This document shows positions 10,801 through 22,107 of a stretch of DNA of 42,171 bases, one piece after another. How positions within the stretch are numbered: position 1 is the stretch's first letter; each line of letters opens with the position of its first letter. Source of the stretch: Ettlia oleoabundans (Eukaryota; Chlorophyta; Chlorophyceae; Chlamydomonadales); assembly GCA_019693395.1 (NCBI GenBank), contig JAAMXP010000488.1, positions 5,311-47,481 of the forward strand. Direction: 5' to 3'. Made by a program: the position numbers and the translations under genes. The notes below the pieces were generated by a model. The model saw nothing but the letters and a program-made list of their open reading frames with translations, searched no databases and was not told the origin of the DNA.

Positions 10801-13097
10801 CCCCCACGCCACCCGCCCGTCTGCAAGTCCTTACTCTGCCTGGTTCCTTAATCGTCATGCCGTAGGCCGGCGGCATATTGCGTCTGGGTGTGGGTGGGCC
10901 GTGGTACGCGGCGCTGCCCCAGGAGGCGTGGCCCCAGGATGAGGATCAGCGTGGCGCGGTGCTGAGTGACTTCCAGGAGCCGCACGGCGACCGCAGGTAC
11001 GACCACACACTGGAGCACCCGGGCACCTGCACATGCACATGCACATGCACATGCAAACCCAACAGTTGCCTTGCCTCTGTGTCGCTCTGCCAATCAACTT
11101 CCTCCATCGCACAGACAGCCCACGGCTTCACTATCAGCTGCCTGTACGCACCTGCATGCTTGCGTATTGGTTGCCTATTCATGGGCTACAGGCTCTGCTG
11201 GCACCATATCTCCAACGTATGCCCCCATGTCCCGCTCCACCCTCCTCTCATCCTGCATGCACCGGCCTGTGCAGGCAGGAGCTGGTGCTGATTGGCGTGG
11301 GAGTGCGGCGTGAGGAGCTGGGTGCAGCGCTGGATGCCTGCCTCTGCTGCGATGACGAGCTGGCGGCGGCGCAAGCGGGTCAGCTGCCCGACCCCTTTGC
11401 TGAGTGGCCCACGCTGCAGCAGATACTGGATGGGGGTGACGAGGAGGAGGAGGAGGAGGAGGAGGGAGGATTGCAGGGGGAAGATGGACACGGGGATGGT
11501 GTGGAGGAGGGGGAGGACAGCGTGCACAGCGTAAACTGCCCGCTGCCTGGCGCCGTGCACGATGTGACAGCTGGCGCCGCAGAGCTGCAGGCCTGCTTTG
11601 ATGCCCTAGCAGCTGGGGCGCAGCAGGCAGAAGCACAGCAGGGGCTGGGCGTGGTCAGTTGGCAAGCCAGTTGGTGCGAGCCGTGTCGGGAGGCTGCGGG
11701 TGCGCTGCGCCGCCTGGCAGCCGCCCACCCTGGCGCCTCTTTCTTCACACTGGATGTTGAGGCCTCATCCGCCAACTCAGCCTTCGCTCTGGAGAAAGTG
11801 ATGCGCAAGCCAGAGTCAAGGCGGGCGGACGCCAAGCCTGTGCTGCGGGGTGGCGCCAAGTTCCCGTGCTTCACCCTGCACCACCCACCCAGCCTGCAGC
11901 CCCTGGCCACGCTGACAGGCCCGCACGCGCTGAAGCAGTTGGTGCAGCAGCTGCAGGAGCATGCGACACACTTGCACGTGCCAGCCGCAGAGGTGAGCCA
12001 GTCTGGTGCACACATGACACCGGCGGCAGCTGACAGCACTGGCATTGGCAGCACCAGCAGGGATGCGATCGGGCCTGCTCCATCCACTGACCCTGTTGTT
12101 GGCCCGGGGGCCAGCCGTGTGGTGGTGCTGAGGCGGGGTGCGGCTGAGGCCAAGGAGGTGCTGGCGGCGGGCAGGGCCCAGGGCGCTCCGGTGGTAGTGG
12201 TGTGGACGCAAAGTGGGGGCAGGGGGGAGGAGGCGGGTGCGGGCCATGGGCTGCAAAATGTCGCGGCCCAAGCAGCGGCTGCCACACGAGGGTTGCTTTT
12301 GGTGGAGGCCGATGCGTCTGCCTCCAAGGCCAACCAGTTGCTGGCTGGGGCGCTCAAGGTGGCCGGGTACCCTGAGGTACACGTGTACCGGGACATGAAG
12401 CTAGAAAGCAAGCTGACAGGCAGCGGTGCAACGCCCTCTCAACTACTGCTCCTGGCCACACAACTAGCGCCAGCCGCCACTACCAGTCGCAGCCGCAGCA
12501 GTACCGCCAGTGGCAAACACAGCGCAGCTGTTCCGCCTGCGCCCCTGCCAGCTCCTCTGGCGGCGTCACCAGCAGTGGCAGAGATGTCGGCAGCGGCTGC
12601 ACCACCAGGCCCCTACGACCCCCCCGCCCCCAAGTTCGCCAAGCCAGGAGCCACCAGGCGCTTGCCTGATGGTCGGCTGGGCCATTTCTTTCCCAAGATG
12701 CCGTGCCTCAGGTGATGCAGGAATGGGGAGGGAAGGGATGCCCCGCTACTGCCCCCACCTGACCAGCAGCTTTGCCGCCCTTCAGGCACTATCTATGCCC
12801 AGCCATGCTGTCTGTCGTCTCTGTCTGACATCACCATGTCTACTACCACTGCCAGCGCCCGCGCACTCACACACACACACGTGCTTCATTCGCTCCACCC
12901 ACTGCAGGTGCGGTTGCCCCTGGTGGAGCAGCGAGGAGTGGGATGCACGCTGCCTGCGCTGCGGTTGGGACTGCGAGGGCTGCGGCTACGACGATGACAG
13001 CCAGCCGCTGCCAAGGCACCGGCCTAAGTGGGAGCAGTTCGTAGCCGCCATTCGCCAAGGCCACACGCCAGCATGGGCAGGCCGGGCCAAGGGTTAG
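7857..13097 (+). CDS. COG0523/CobW GTPase fused to thioredoxin-like domains and a Cys-rich tail
   Basis: Ten exons: 7857-8011, 8192-8414, 8629-8741, 9023-9140, 9327-9497, 9635-9696, 9909-10668, 10866-10996, 11275-12711 and 12908-13097 (3,360 nt, 1,119 residues). Residues 26-275 are a G3E GTPase of the metal-chaperone type: Walker [10 protein letters not shown] (31-39), the family metal site GCICC (about 88-92), IESTGISEP and guanine motif NKVD (about 202-205). The CobW C-terminal domain starts at [19 protein letters not shown] and ends at [18 protein letters not shown]. It is split by about 210 residues: a His-rich metal loop (about 314-358), then Ala/Ser/Gln-rich sequence. After an acidic run comes a thioredoxin-like domain with WCEPC at 711-715, a second such fold without CxxC (about 855-985), and a tail with seven cysteines (1055-1082). 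The Zn chaperone ZNG1's CPELVPI-type motif is absent. I infer metal delivery coupled to thiol chemistry; the metal and client are unknown. Intron 2 looks like GC-AG. Confidence 0.92.
8415..8628 (+). other. Likely GC-AG intron in the COG0523 gene
   Basis: The exon ends CAG and the intron begins GCACGT. Joining to 8629 restores the family motif ISEP..VAETF. A GT at 8419 joined to an AG six bases inside the next exon would also keep frame, but would replace the conserved VAE by AQ. Confidence 0.7.
11030..11055 (+). repeat. (TGCACA)n microsatellite in intron 8 of the COG0523 gene
   Basis: About four units of a hexamer lie just inside the intron whose donor is at 10997. The repeat is intronic and does not affect the protein. 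Confidence 0.7.
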
Positions 13098-13313
13098 GGG
13101 GCAGGCAGGCAGGCAGGAATGCAGGCAAGCTGTATCTGGAAACCTCTTCCATCCCACATTGTCTGACTGTCATGCATTCGTCACGTTCTATACTTTTGGT
13201 TTCTGATGCGCTGAGCCTGCCTGGTTGTTCAGCATGGTCGTTTTGCAAGATCGAGACCAGGCTGGCTGGACAACACAAGGTTGACGATATCTGTGATACA
13301 ATGGAGGCATGTA

Positions 13314-13318
13314 TGTAA
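13314..13318 (+). terminator. UGUAA poly(A) signal, COG0523 gene
   Basis: TGTAA lies 217 nt after the TAG at 13097. It is about 100 nt before the stop of the convergent GT61 gene, so the two 3' UTRs probably abut or overlap. The rest of 13098-13415 shows only a short (CAGG)n run near 13103-13120. Confidence 0.6.
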
Positions 13319-13415
13319 GCAACCTGCGTCATCGTGTAGTACAGTCCTTGCAGTGCTCAACATCGCTCATCATTACTGCTATGTTACTCAGTGGCGGCTT
13401 AACTAGACTCGCCTT

Positions 13416-16400
13416 CTATTTATTCCTGTAAGCACCCTCCCCGTCCTTGGGACAACGCATGTGGTTGACACGGCCAGGCCCTACCAACGTCAAATCTCCG
13501 CCCCTGCGCAACCACCACCACCAGCGCCCCTCCTGCCAGCGCTGCCAATAATCCATCATGTTGCCCCCAACATCCACAGCTGTCTCTAGAACCTCCCGCA
13601 GTGCAGACCACCTGCGGGAGCACAAACACAGGCATCAGCAGACCGTTACCGGCATGGCAGCAATGCACTTTAAAGATTTGAAGTCAGTAAGTTGGGCAAC
13701 CTCAATACAACTGCCGCCGCTAGCGCAGCAAGCGAACACCCACCCGACTCGCAGGTTGCGGTTCTTGGCCCACTTGCGTGCGCTGCCCTCGCCTTGCGCT
13801 TCCTCTGTGCCGGGCGTGGAAAGCTTGGGGTCACACACAGATATGACCCACCATAGCACGGCCGTCTCGTTGTCCTGAAGGGCAGCAGGGACCGTATGGT
13901 TGGGGGCAAGAATCGATATCAGGGCATGCGCCGTGACAGCAAGGCAGACAGTGGCCAGCCAAGCATCATGCACTGCTCCAATTCTTTGTAATTATTTGAT
14001 ACCCTCAATGGCCAGCCTGTCTGCCGGTCACGCCTCCCGTCATGCAACTGAGACCATCTGTAACAACCAGCCAGCATGTCGCAGGCTGCTTCAACCGGAC
14101 AAGCAACGTTGCTTTGGACGACAAGTACCACCGTGCAAGGGTGCGCCACATTCCTGCTGCTGCTTTGCTATCTTCCAAGCACAGCCCGGGGAGGAACGCA
14201 CCCTGGCATTGAACAGTGGATACTGCAGGTGGGCGGGCGACTCATCAAAGCCATACGGCTGAAGCTCTATCATGCTGCTGCCGGGGCGCATGAGCCAGGC
14301 ATTAGCCATGTTGGCGCCGTGCACGCCCACAAACACATCCGCGTCCTGCGCTGCTGCCATGCCAGTCAGCAGACTGGTCAGCTCAACCTGCAGGCATCAC
14401 ATGGTGGTCATGCCAGCACACTGTCAGCGTGCTTACAACCTGCCTGGGACCCCATGGCAGGGCAGGTCAGAGCAGGGCGCGCCGGACAGCTGGGGCCACC
14501 AGCGCAGCGGCACAGGGCAGGGCAGAACATTACCCCAGCGGCACGCTGGTAACATCACACCTCTGCACAGCTGGCCCGCAGCTGCTGCCCCGCCTTGCTT
14601 GTGTAGCGCCAGCTGTTGCACCGCCGTATAAGCTCTGCCACATTCAGCAGCTGGCGGTCAGGGCCGCTGCGCTTGTGGAAAAGCACTCGAAGCACGCGCT
14701 CTCCTCGCATGTTGCCGCTGCTCGAGACAGTAGCGCTGCTGCCGGACCCCCCTTCAAATTGGTCATCAGCATTGCGAATGCCTCCTCCCTCGCCCTCCTC
14801 ATCCTCGTCCGCCTCCTCCTCGTTCAACTCCTGCTGCTGCTGCTGCTTGTCCTCCTCCTCCCTCTCATCCTGCTGCTCTTGCTGCTGCTCATGCTCATGC
14901 AGTTGGTGGATGGCCGCTGGCAGCAGGTCATGGTAATGTCTGACAAGGTGCTGCCCCATGCCGTGCAGCGGCCAGGCGGAGTGATTAACGCCACCATTGC
15001 ACACCAGCATGTGTCGAAAGCAGCGCTGTGGGCCGCCCTCAGAGCTCAATGGCAGGCCCATGTCAGTTGAGTCAGCATCCCCACCATGGTCGCTGTCAAT
15101 CGGCACATAGCCGCTACCGCTTGCCGTCTGCAGGGCAGAGCAGGACCAGACACACAGCAACAGTTAATGCGATAATGTTATGCCCCATGCGTCACAGCCC
15201 AGGCTGGCCAGCCGAGGGTGTGGCCTGTCAGGACACATAGGCAACGCCAGCTAGCCCCCCACCACAACAGCAATCGCCAAGCGGCCAACCCGGGGTGCAT
15301 GCATCTCGCTATTTCTTGCCTGTTGTGCCGGCAACCGATTAGAGAAATCAGCCCACGTCTCTATTTTGAGAGGCGATAGTGGCTGCAGGATGTCATAGTT
15401 CCATGGTGGCAGCGCCAGGCCCTCGGCAGTCACAAGCACCAGCTTGGTGTGTTGCCACCAGGAAGTGTCACGCAAAGCGCCTAGCAGCTTGGCACCATTA
15501 TCCCTGCTCCACCAGCCGCAATGGGCATATGAGACATGGGCAGAGGGGCGATCATTGACAGGGCAAGCACAGGCGAGCCATGCCAGGCGCAGCATGCAGA
15601 TGGGCATATTGTGGTGACACGTGGGGCAAGAAGGCAGCAGGATTTGGGCCCAAGAATTGCGCCAGTTGGGCTGGGTAGTGCATCCAGCACCTCACCTGAA
15701 CACATGGGCAAAGTTGGCGACGCGCTCAAAGGGATACCATATCACAGGTACTGTGCAGGATGAGAAGATTGGATCCTGCAGGTAAAGCGTCCCCTCAGCC
15801 GTAGCTGCGGGCCGCACCCGAACGGCATTTGCGCGAAAGCGGTTGTCTTGTGCGCCCTGCACGGCCCCACCCCTCCCCACTTGGCGTCAGCATCATACCA
15901 TGGAAGTGCAACAGCGGTTCTGGCATGCACTTGAGCTTGTGGTGGCAGGGTGGACCCCCACAACTATGGAATGAGTTTGAGTGGGCTGCACGTGCACAAC
16001 GGGCCAACCTGCCAAGCTTTGTAAGGCCTGGACTGATCACCCCAGAATTGGCAGCAGCAGCACCACTCACGCTGCTGCGGTGGAGAAAGATGAACTTTTC
16101 AAAATCGGGCAGGGGCTCAATCAACTCGTAGCCGGGCCCATCTGCCGCCCACAGTAGTTTGGCATCTTGCTTATCGTACAGAATGACGTTGCCCTGGTCA
16201 ACACATGCATCGCGCAGCAGGGTGCAGCTGTCTGCCAGCGGCGACTGCTCAACCGCCAGGGAGCAGCTGGCGGTGGTGGTGGGCTGCCTGTCGCCAACGC
16301 TGCTGGGTCTCGGGCGGAGGCTGCCGGTGCCCCTAATCGCAGATCCAGATCCATCTAGCGCATGTGGGTGGCGGATGCTGTCATCCCCTTCAAAGTTGGA

Positions 16401-16547
16401 TGCCAAACTCTTTGTCAACTCGACGCCAACCAGCTGCCGCCGTTGCAGGAGCAGCGTCACCAACACCAGCGTGCTTCCCAGCAGTGCCACCAGTTTCCAC
16501 GAATGATAAGCGCCCTCAGCGCTGTGCGGTGATTTATTCACGTGCAT
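13416..16547 (-). CDS. GT61-family-like glycosyltransferase, type II membrane protein
   Basis: Seven exons: 16547-16071, 15856-15696, 15503-15320, 15127-14561, 14387-14202, 13874-13744 and 13611-13416 (1,902 nt, 633 residues). A short N-terminal tail precedes one membrane segment (LVALLGSTLVLVTLLL, about residues 19-34), the usual Golgi type II layout. Family signature: ADVFVGVHGANMANAWLM followed by PGSSMIELQPYGF, which matches the nucleotide-sugar-binding core of GT61 enzymes (the EOGT, plant xylosyl- and arabinosyltransferase group). Upstream, ERVANFAHVF, the VTAEGLALPPWNYDIL region and SWWQHTKLVLV fit the variable N-half. An insert of about 40 residues rich in Glu and Gln (roughly residues 320-360) is unlike typical members. 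Intron 3 appears to begin GC (CAG|GCAAGA at 15319); a weaker GT site downstream would add 12 residues. Acceptor sugar and substrate cannot be told. No UGUAA was found downstream. Confidence 0.85.
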
Positions 16548-17557
16548 ACGCCAGTAGCGCGTTTAAGCCGTGACAACGCGTCAGAGGTTCCTCAACACAT
16601 TTTCCACCAGTGCTCGCGTTGGTAAGGCTGCCAAAGATGAAAGAGAGTACAAGTTTGCCTGCCCTAGCGCCCTGCAACATGCGCGTCACGTGTCCCAGCT
16701 GGCGCTGGTGCTGCTGCTGGGGGGAAGTTAACAAATGCCCCCCACCACATGTTCCCCCTCCCCCGCTATGATGAATACAGTGGACATGTACTACTACTTT
16801 GCGGCCCGAGTTGGATGATGGCGTCGCTTCTGGAAGCATTGCTGCCGACAGGAAACTGCTAGACTCTGCGCTGTGCGAGGCGGCAAGCTTGCTCCCGGAT
16901 TGCGGGTGAGGCGTGCTGATGCCCACAGCGGCGCTATGACCTCCGCTGCGTGCATACTGTAATTTATTATACTTGATAAAGAATGTGGAAAGCCGCTCGT
17001 CATTACATCGGTTTATGATGGGAGTTTTCCTGGAAGACTGGCGGACGGCGCTCAGGAAGCAGATGTGACAGGGCATGGTATGCCCCTCACAGTTGATTGG
17101 CTGTACGTCATCCAGGTGGCGTTACCTTTTTTCACGGACAAGATGGTTGCTTGCATCACACCCAGCGCACAACCGTGGCATATACCCATCATATGCGCCA
17201 CACAGGTGTGCTGCTGCGTGTGGCGTCTGCTGGGCTTGCAGTTGCAGCTGGCTGACCAACAATCATGCGAGTTCTGCCCAATATCCAATCGAGGTTCAAG
17301 ATAGGCTGCTTACGCTGCCCCCAACTCATCCCTTCCTATGCCTGGCGGTACGCAGACTGTCCTGCAGCAGGAGAGGGCTACCTTTTTCACCCCCTTTTTC
17401 CACCCTTGCCATTTACAGTTGATGGCTGACTGGGATAGTGAATTGTTCGGAAACCAACGCCTCGCAAAGTAGCCCGACGCACCTGCAGACAGTGCTGCTC
17501 AGAAAATCAACACAAAGCGTTCCTTTCTGCGCTTTGATTATCAGCATACAGTGTCTA
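16548..17557. other. Divergent intergenic region GT61/RAP74
   Basis: 1,010 bp between start codons. A minus-strand frame is open at 17076-16534 (180 codons) and overlaps the GT61 start, but it has no recognisable domain. A GATTGG (inverted CCAAT) box lies at 17094-17099. The rest looks like promoter and 5' UTR sequence. Confidence 0.4.
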
Positions 17558-20500
17558 ATGTCCAGCGAATATGTCATACGAGCCAGTGGCGCGGACAAGG
17601 CAGCCCTTAAAACTTTGGTGGCCCGATTCCCGCTAGCCTTCCGTCCCGACCCCCGCTGCGAGGAGACGGCTCACGCTCCCGAACTGAAGCGGCCCGGTGA
17701 AAGCTGGGTGATGGGGCAGATGGAGGAGGCGGAGGCCAAACCTGGCGGCCGCGGGTGGGTGGAATGTTTGCCGTCTCTGTTGGGCCCTCTCTGCCAATGC
17801 GAGTTTTTATTGCTCGTTTGGTACGCACACTGTCATTTCAATCATTCAGTGATGGGTCATAACGACTCCTTTCCGCAGTTTGCCTGGGCAATGGGTGCTG
17901 GAAGAGCGGTCGGGGCGGCCGCGGTTCATGGGACAGCCAGAGGGCGGCCTGCGTGACACTGGTGCTGGCTACTTTCTGCTGATGAAGGTGGGCTGAGTTT
18001 GATTGTTTCAAACTGAGAATGCGTGCTGCGATGTGCGTGGCAGCAGGGCACGGTGCATGGCATGCTGTCGCCTCACATGAGTGCAATGTTTGCAGCCCTG
18101 CTTCAAGCTGTGGGCTCGGCTGCTGATTGCAGGGCAAAGGGACCGACTTCATTGCAACTCCTGTATCTGATATCTTCACTTTCAAGCCCTCTATGCAGCG
18201 GCGTCATCAAAGGTGGTGCGATTGCCACACAGGGAAAGCTGTACAGCCTGTGGCTGCCCAGCCAGCTTCGCAACTCCCTGGTTGGCGCTTTTGCCGTTCT
18301 ACAACCCTGGTTGTGGTCTTGCTGAACCGCTGGTGCTGGTGCTTGCGCTGTCGCAGCCACTTACGAATGATTACTGCTTAAAAACGCAACCCCCGTGCAA
18401 CTATCTACGTGCGCCCCCCATACGTTGCTGCTTGGCTGCCGCATGTGGGTGCAGCTTAGAGGAGGCGGAGGCGGCAATGCAGGCGCAGCGGCTGCAGCAT
18501 GGGAGAGCCAACCCAAGACTGGCAAAAGCGGTGGCAAGAGATGATGGTAGGTCCTGCCTGATGTGCATGCATGTACCTGCACATTTGCAGGTCTGGGTTG
18601 CCAGCAATCGCTACTGCTACTCTGCACTGCATTTGCTGGCTGGCAATGGAGGTACGCAGCGACGTCCTACTGCTTCATTTCCCGTTCTGCCTGCCCCTTC
18701 AGCAAGTGTCAGCTTGCGCCTCTGCTGTCTTTCAATGACCGGCCAACAACTTGTTACTGAGCCGCCATTCTACCCCGTACCATGACTCTACTGCATTCCC
18801 TCGTTTGTTGGCATGAACCACGTGTGCCTGCGCAGACGACCCTCTTGTTGTTCTGCGTGAGGAGGATGAGGTGGACAGCGACGAGGAGTGGAAAGACATA
18901 AAGGAACGGGCAGCAGCACGGCAAGTGGTCAAAACCGCTCCACAGGTGGGGCTGTTCCAAGGAGTGTGGTGGACTGGGTGCAGGCTGGCAGCCACAGGGC
19001 TTGCAGCCTCGCCTGGCTGGTTTGAACAACCTGGGCGGCCATGTTGCTGTGCTAAGCAGTGGTGGAGTGTCACCTGAACCATGCTGGCATGGTACGCGAT
19101 CACCATCCTGCAACAAACTGGGTAAGCCAATCATGTATGCTGACGGGAGCAGTGGCGTTCCTATGCACCTGCCTGCAGCAACAGCAGCAGCAGCGAAAGC
19201 AGGCGACGGCGCAAGGGGCGGGTGATGATGACGAGCGGCTGGATGAGGACCATGCTGAGCGTCCAGCTGAGGTGCGACCCTGTGGGCCCAGCCCCCGCCA
19301 CACTGTCCAGTCTGCCCTTCTAGCCTGCTCTGCTGCTCCACCTTGCTGGTGTTCCATTGCTGGCTAACAACAGTTGCATTGCCCCTGTGGCCCTGTGTCC
19401 TGCTAAGCTGTACTGTCTACATTCTGCCCTGCACGCCATTGCCTGCATCACTTCCCGCTTCGCCATTTTTTGTTTCCAACTGCTACTGCGGTGGTATTCC
19501 TGGTGGCTGTTTTTGTGACGTTCTGCTGGGCTGTACTGTTGCTGGCTGTGTGTTTGGCTGTGGATGTGCGGTGCGGTGCGTCAGGGCGAGGACTGGGAGC
19601 ACGAGGACTTCGCAGCGGACGATGACTTGGACATGGGGGAGGGGGATGACGAGGCGGACGCATCCAGCCCAGTACGCACGTGAGCTCAGCCGCGTGGATG
19701 TGGGCTACCTATAGTTGAAGGCTGGTGTTGTCAAACCTTCGGCACATGTCCTCGCTGGCTCCCACAGCTGGCAGCTGTAGTGACAGCCGCATGCTTTGCT
19801 TGGCTGCTTTGCCTGCTTCACGATGCGTGTGCAGCCATGCACTGATGGCCAGTGCCTGCCTGAGGCGCTTGTTGACGTTTTGCCATGCAGGGGTGGGTTC
19901 AGCGACAGTGAGGAGGATGACGGTGCTCTGCAGCCAGAGAAGGCCAAGCGGCGCTTAAAACGCATGATGAGGGAGACAGGGCTGGAGGACAGCGAGGAGG
20001 AGGGCAGTGAGGAGGGTGAGTGATGCACACGCACATTTACCAACAGGCGTTGGCCGGGGGCTTTGGCAAGGTGTCGCTCTCAAGTTTGGTTGTTGGCCCG
20101 CGTATGACGAACCCTTGGGTCTGGCAGCAGCAGGTGCTGATTCGTCCTTGGTTGTCGGCCTGCGGCAGAGGCTGTGCACCAAAACAGCACGCTCTTACAA
20201 TGCTCTTCCCTGCACTTTCTGCCTGCTGTTGTTGCGGTTTTCCTTCTCTCTCAGTGCACTGAGGGCCAATTGGCACAATTAAGCGAGGGGGGCGTGTCTC
20301 AGCGCAGCACAGGGGTGTGTTTAGGCGCTGCGCTGCATGTGTTGACATTCAGTCATGATAACATTTCTATGGTCCTAAGCGCGTCTCGAAAAAATAAAGA
20401 CAATGCAGAAGACCTAAGGGGTGGGGCGACGGCTTCTGTACATGAGTGCCCACGCTCTGTGCGCTGCCGTTCGCCGCCGGCTCTTCTGCAATGTTTGCTC

Positions 20501-21862
20501 CAGTGTTCTCCCGTCTTCTATCTCTAAAATTTGCTCAAATGATCAACTGAGAATGCACAGAATAGCGAGTGGGTGCCTGCTGGCCCTTAACAGCAGCTGT
20601 CGCCCGCTGGGGCGTGCTGCTGCTGCGCCTGTCAGCAGGCTTTTGCCTGCGAGAACGTTGCTTTCCATTCGTTACAGAAAACCTCGGTGTTCTTTCAGAA
20701 ACCCACAATTCTCTGTGGTGGCTCTTGGCTGTCTATGATATCTTTGCTTTGCTGCCAACCTGCTCGCCCGCTTGCTTGCGCCCCGCCACCCGCGCATGCG
20801 CTTAATGATGCTGCAGAAGGAGGTGATGAGGAGAGCGAAAGCATAATGGATGAGGAGGATCTTGATCGCATGGCGGGAGGTGCAGCTGGCAGTAGCATCC
20901 CCTCGGGGCGTGCACGCGAGCCCACACCTGAAACGCAGCCCCGTCCAGCGCCAGGGGTGCGCTGCCTGGGGTGGCATACACTGACTGAGCAGCGCACGGG
21001 ATGGGCTGGTGGGGCTGGCATGCTCAAAGGTCAACTGCAATTCACAATGTATTTTTGTGGGGAAGGGGGGTGGGGGTGGGGCATATGGCGCATCTGCTGT
21101 CCTGCCAAGCTGTGCGCTATCAACTTGAAGGCGCGATGGGAGCCTGACAGAAACATCTTGCTCCTTCACTGCTCTATCAACCGCCTGCAGAAGGATGGAG
21201 CAGTTGGTGGCGGCAAGAAACGCAAGTCCCCCACTCCACCTGCTGCAGCCGCAGCCAAGCCCGCACCAGCTCCAGCACCAGCAGCACCAGGGGCAGAGCA
21301 TGCCGCCAAACGTCCCCGCACAGGCATCTCGACCCCTGCAGGCACGGCTGCTGCAGTCACGGCACAGGCTGAATGCGCGCGGTTGCCTCCCGATGCGCCT
21401 AATGCCGTACCCACAACTAGCGGAGGAGTGATAACCGTGGGTGAGATCCGACGACTGATTCGCACCAAGCCCCGAATGACGGTGAGTATGGTGCCACAAC
21501 TCAGCTGATTTGGACAAAACGCTGTGGGGTCTTGCTTTGATCCAGTTCCTATGGCCGACTTGTATTCTCTGCTGGTTCAGTGTAGGTGCCTAAACCCAAA
21601 CCTGCCACTGCCCTGTCGTCTTCCTGTCCTAGAGCCATAAACCGTTGCCATGCCCGGGACATGCCTCCGCTATCCTGCTTGTGCCCAATCTCTCCTTGTA
21701 TGCTATGCTGTGCGTGCTGTGCTGCAGCTGTCCGACCTAGCCTCCAACTACCGGTCACAGCTGAGCAGTGAGGCCCACAAGCAGCTGTCCGCAATGGTCA
21801 AGTCAATAGCACGCTTGGAGAAGGATCCTTCAGGCAGCAAGTACTTGGTGTTGAAAGAGTGA
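17558..21862 (+). CDS. RAP74: Transcription initiation factor IIF, alpha subunit (RAP74)
   Basis: Large subunit of TFIIF, which binds RNA polymerase II and stabilises the preinitiation complex in the nucleus. Eleven exons: 17558-17754, 17879-17987, 18133-18212, 18455-18546, 18836-18945, 19179-19271, 19585-19679, 19891-20015, 20817-20956, 21191-21481 and 21728-21862. They give 1,467 nt and 488 residues. The N-terminal dimerisation part shows MSSEYVIRAS, then QWVLEERSG, GQPEGGLRDTGAGYFLL and KGTDFIATPVSDIFTFKP, as in RAP74. The middle is highly acidic (DDLDMGEGDDEAD, SDSEEDDG, EEEGSEEG), followed by a basic Lys/Arg and Pro/Ala linker. The C-terminal winged helix is GVITVGEIRRLIRTKPRMT plus LSDLASNYRSQL to KYLVLKE. 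I chose the second in-frame ATG (17558); an upstream one at 17438 would add 40 unconserved residues. The 800-nt intron 8 (20016-20816) shows no coding signal. Confidence 0.94.
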
Positions 21863-22107
21863 AGGTGTAATAGGGGAGGGCCATGAGCTCAGGAAGCAAA
21901 GGCAAGCACTTGCTTCGGGTCGGACAAAGCCAGGACCTGAGTGTGGGCGGGTGGCCTCCCCACTGGCGCGCCTTAGACCTTTGTTTCGGGGCGTGGTGCA
22001 GCACCTGACGTTATAGACTGCTTGCAGGACCAGAAAAGTCGCTTGCAGGACCTAGTGCAGCAGTATGGGTTTTGTCATTGAGGTTACAGACAGGTTGTGC
22101 CGCCAGA
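21863..22107. other. Convergent 3' region RAP74/lumen-type gene
   Basis: 245 bp. A plus-strand TGTAA (21866-21870) lies only 4 nt after the RAP74 stop, which seems too close to be the working signal. A minus-strand TGTAA at 22088-22084 sits 20 nt after the stop of the gene on the other strand. A short direct repeat (cttgcaggacc, 22021-22031 and 22042-22052) is also present. Confidence 0.5.
22084..22088 (-). terminator. UGUAA poly(A) signal of the lumen-type gene
   Basis: TGTAA on the minus strand, 20 nt past the TGA (22110-22108). Confidence 0.55.

Noticed and set aside
11380..12411. 343-codon minus-strand open frame
   Set aside because: Complement of the thioredoxin-like exon of the COG0523 gene; composition is Ser/Ala/Pro only, with no domain.
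16534..17076. 180-codon minus-strand frame upstream of the GT61 gene
   Set aside because: It overlaps the GT61 start in another frame and has no recognisable domain; more likely 5' UTR or promoter. Kept only as a possible upstream ORF.
20687..21508. 273-codon plus-strand frame in the RAP74 region
   Set aside because: It contains two true RAP74 exons joined by an unspliced intron, so it is not a separate gene.
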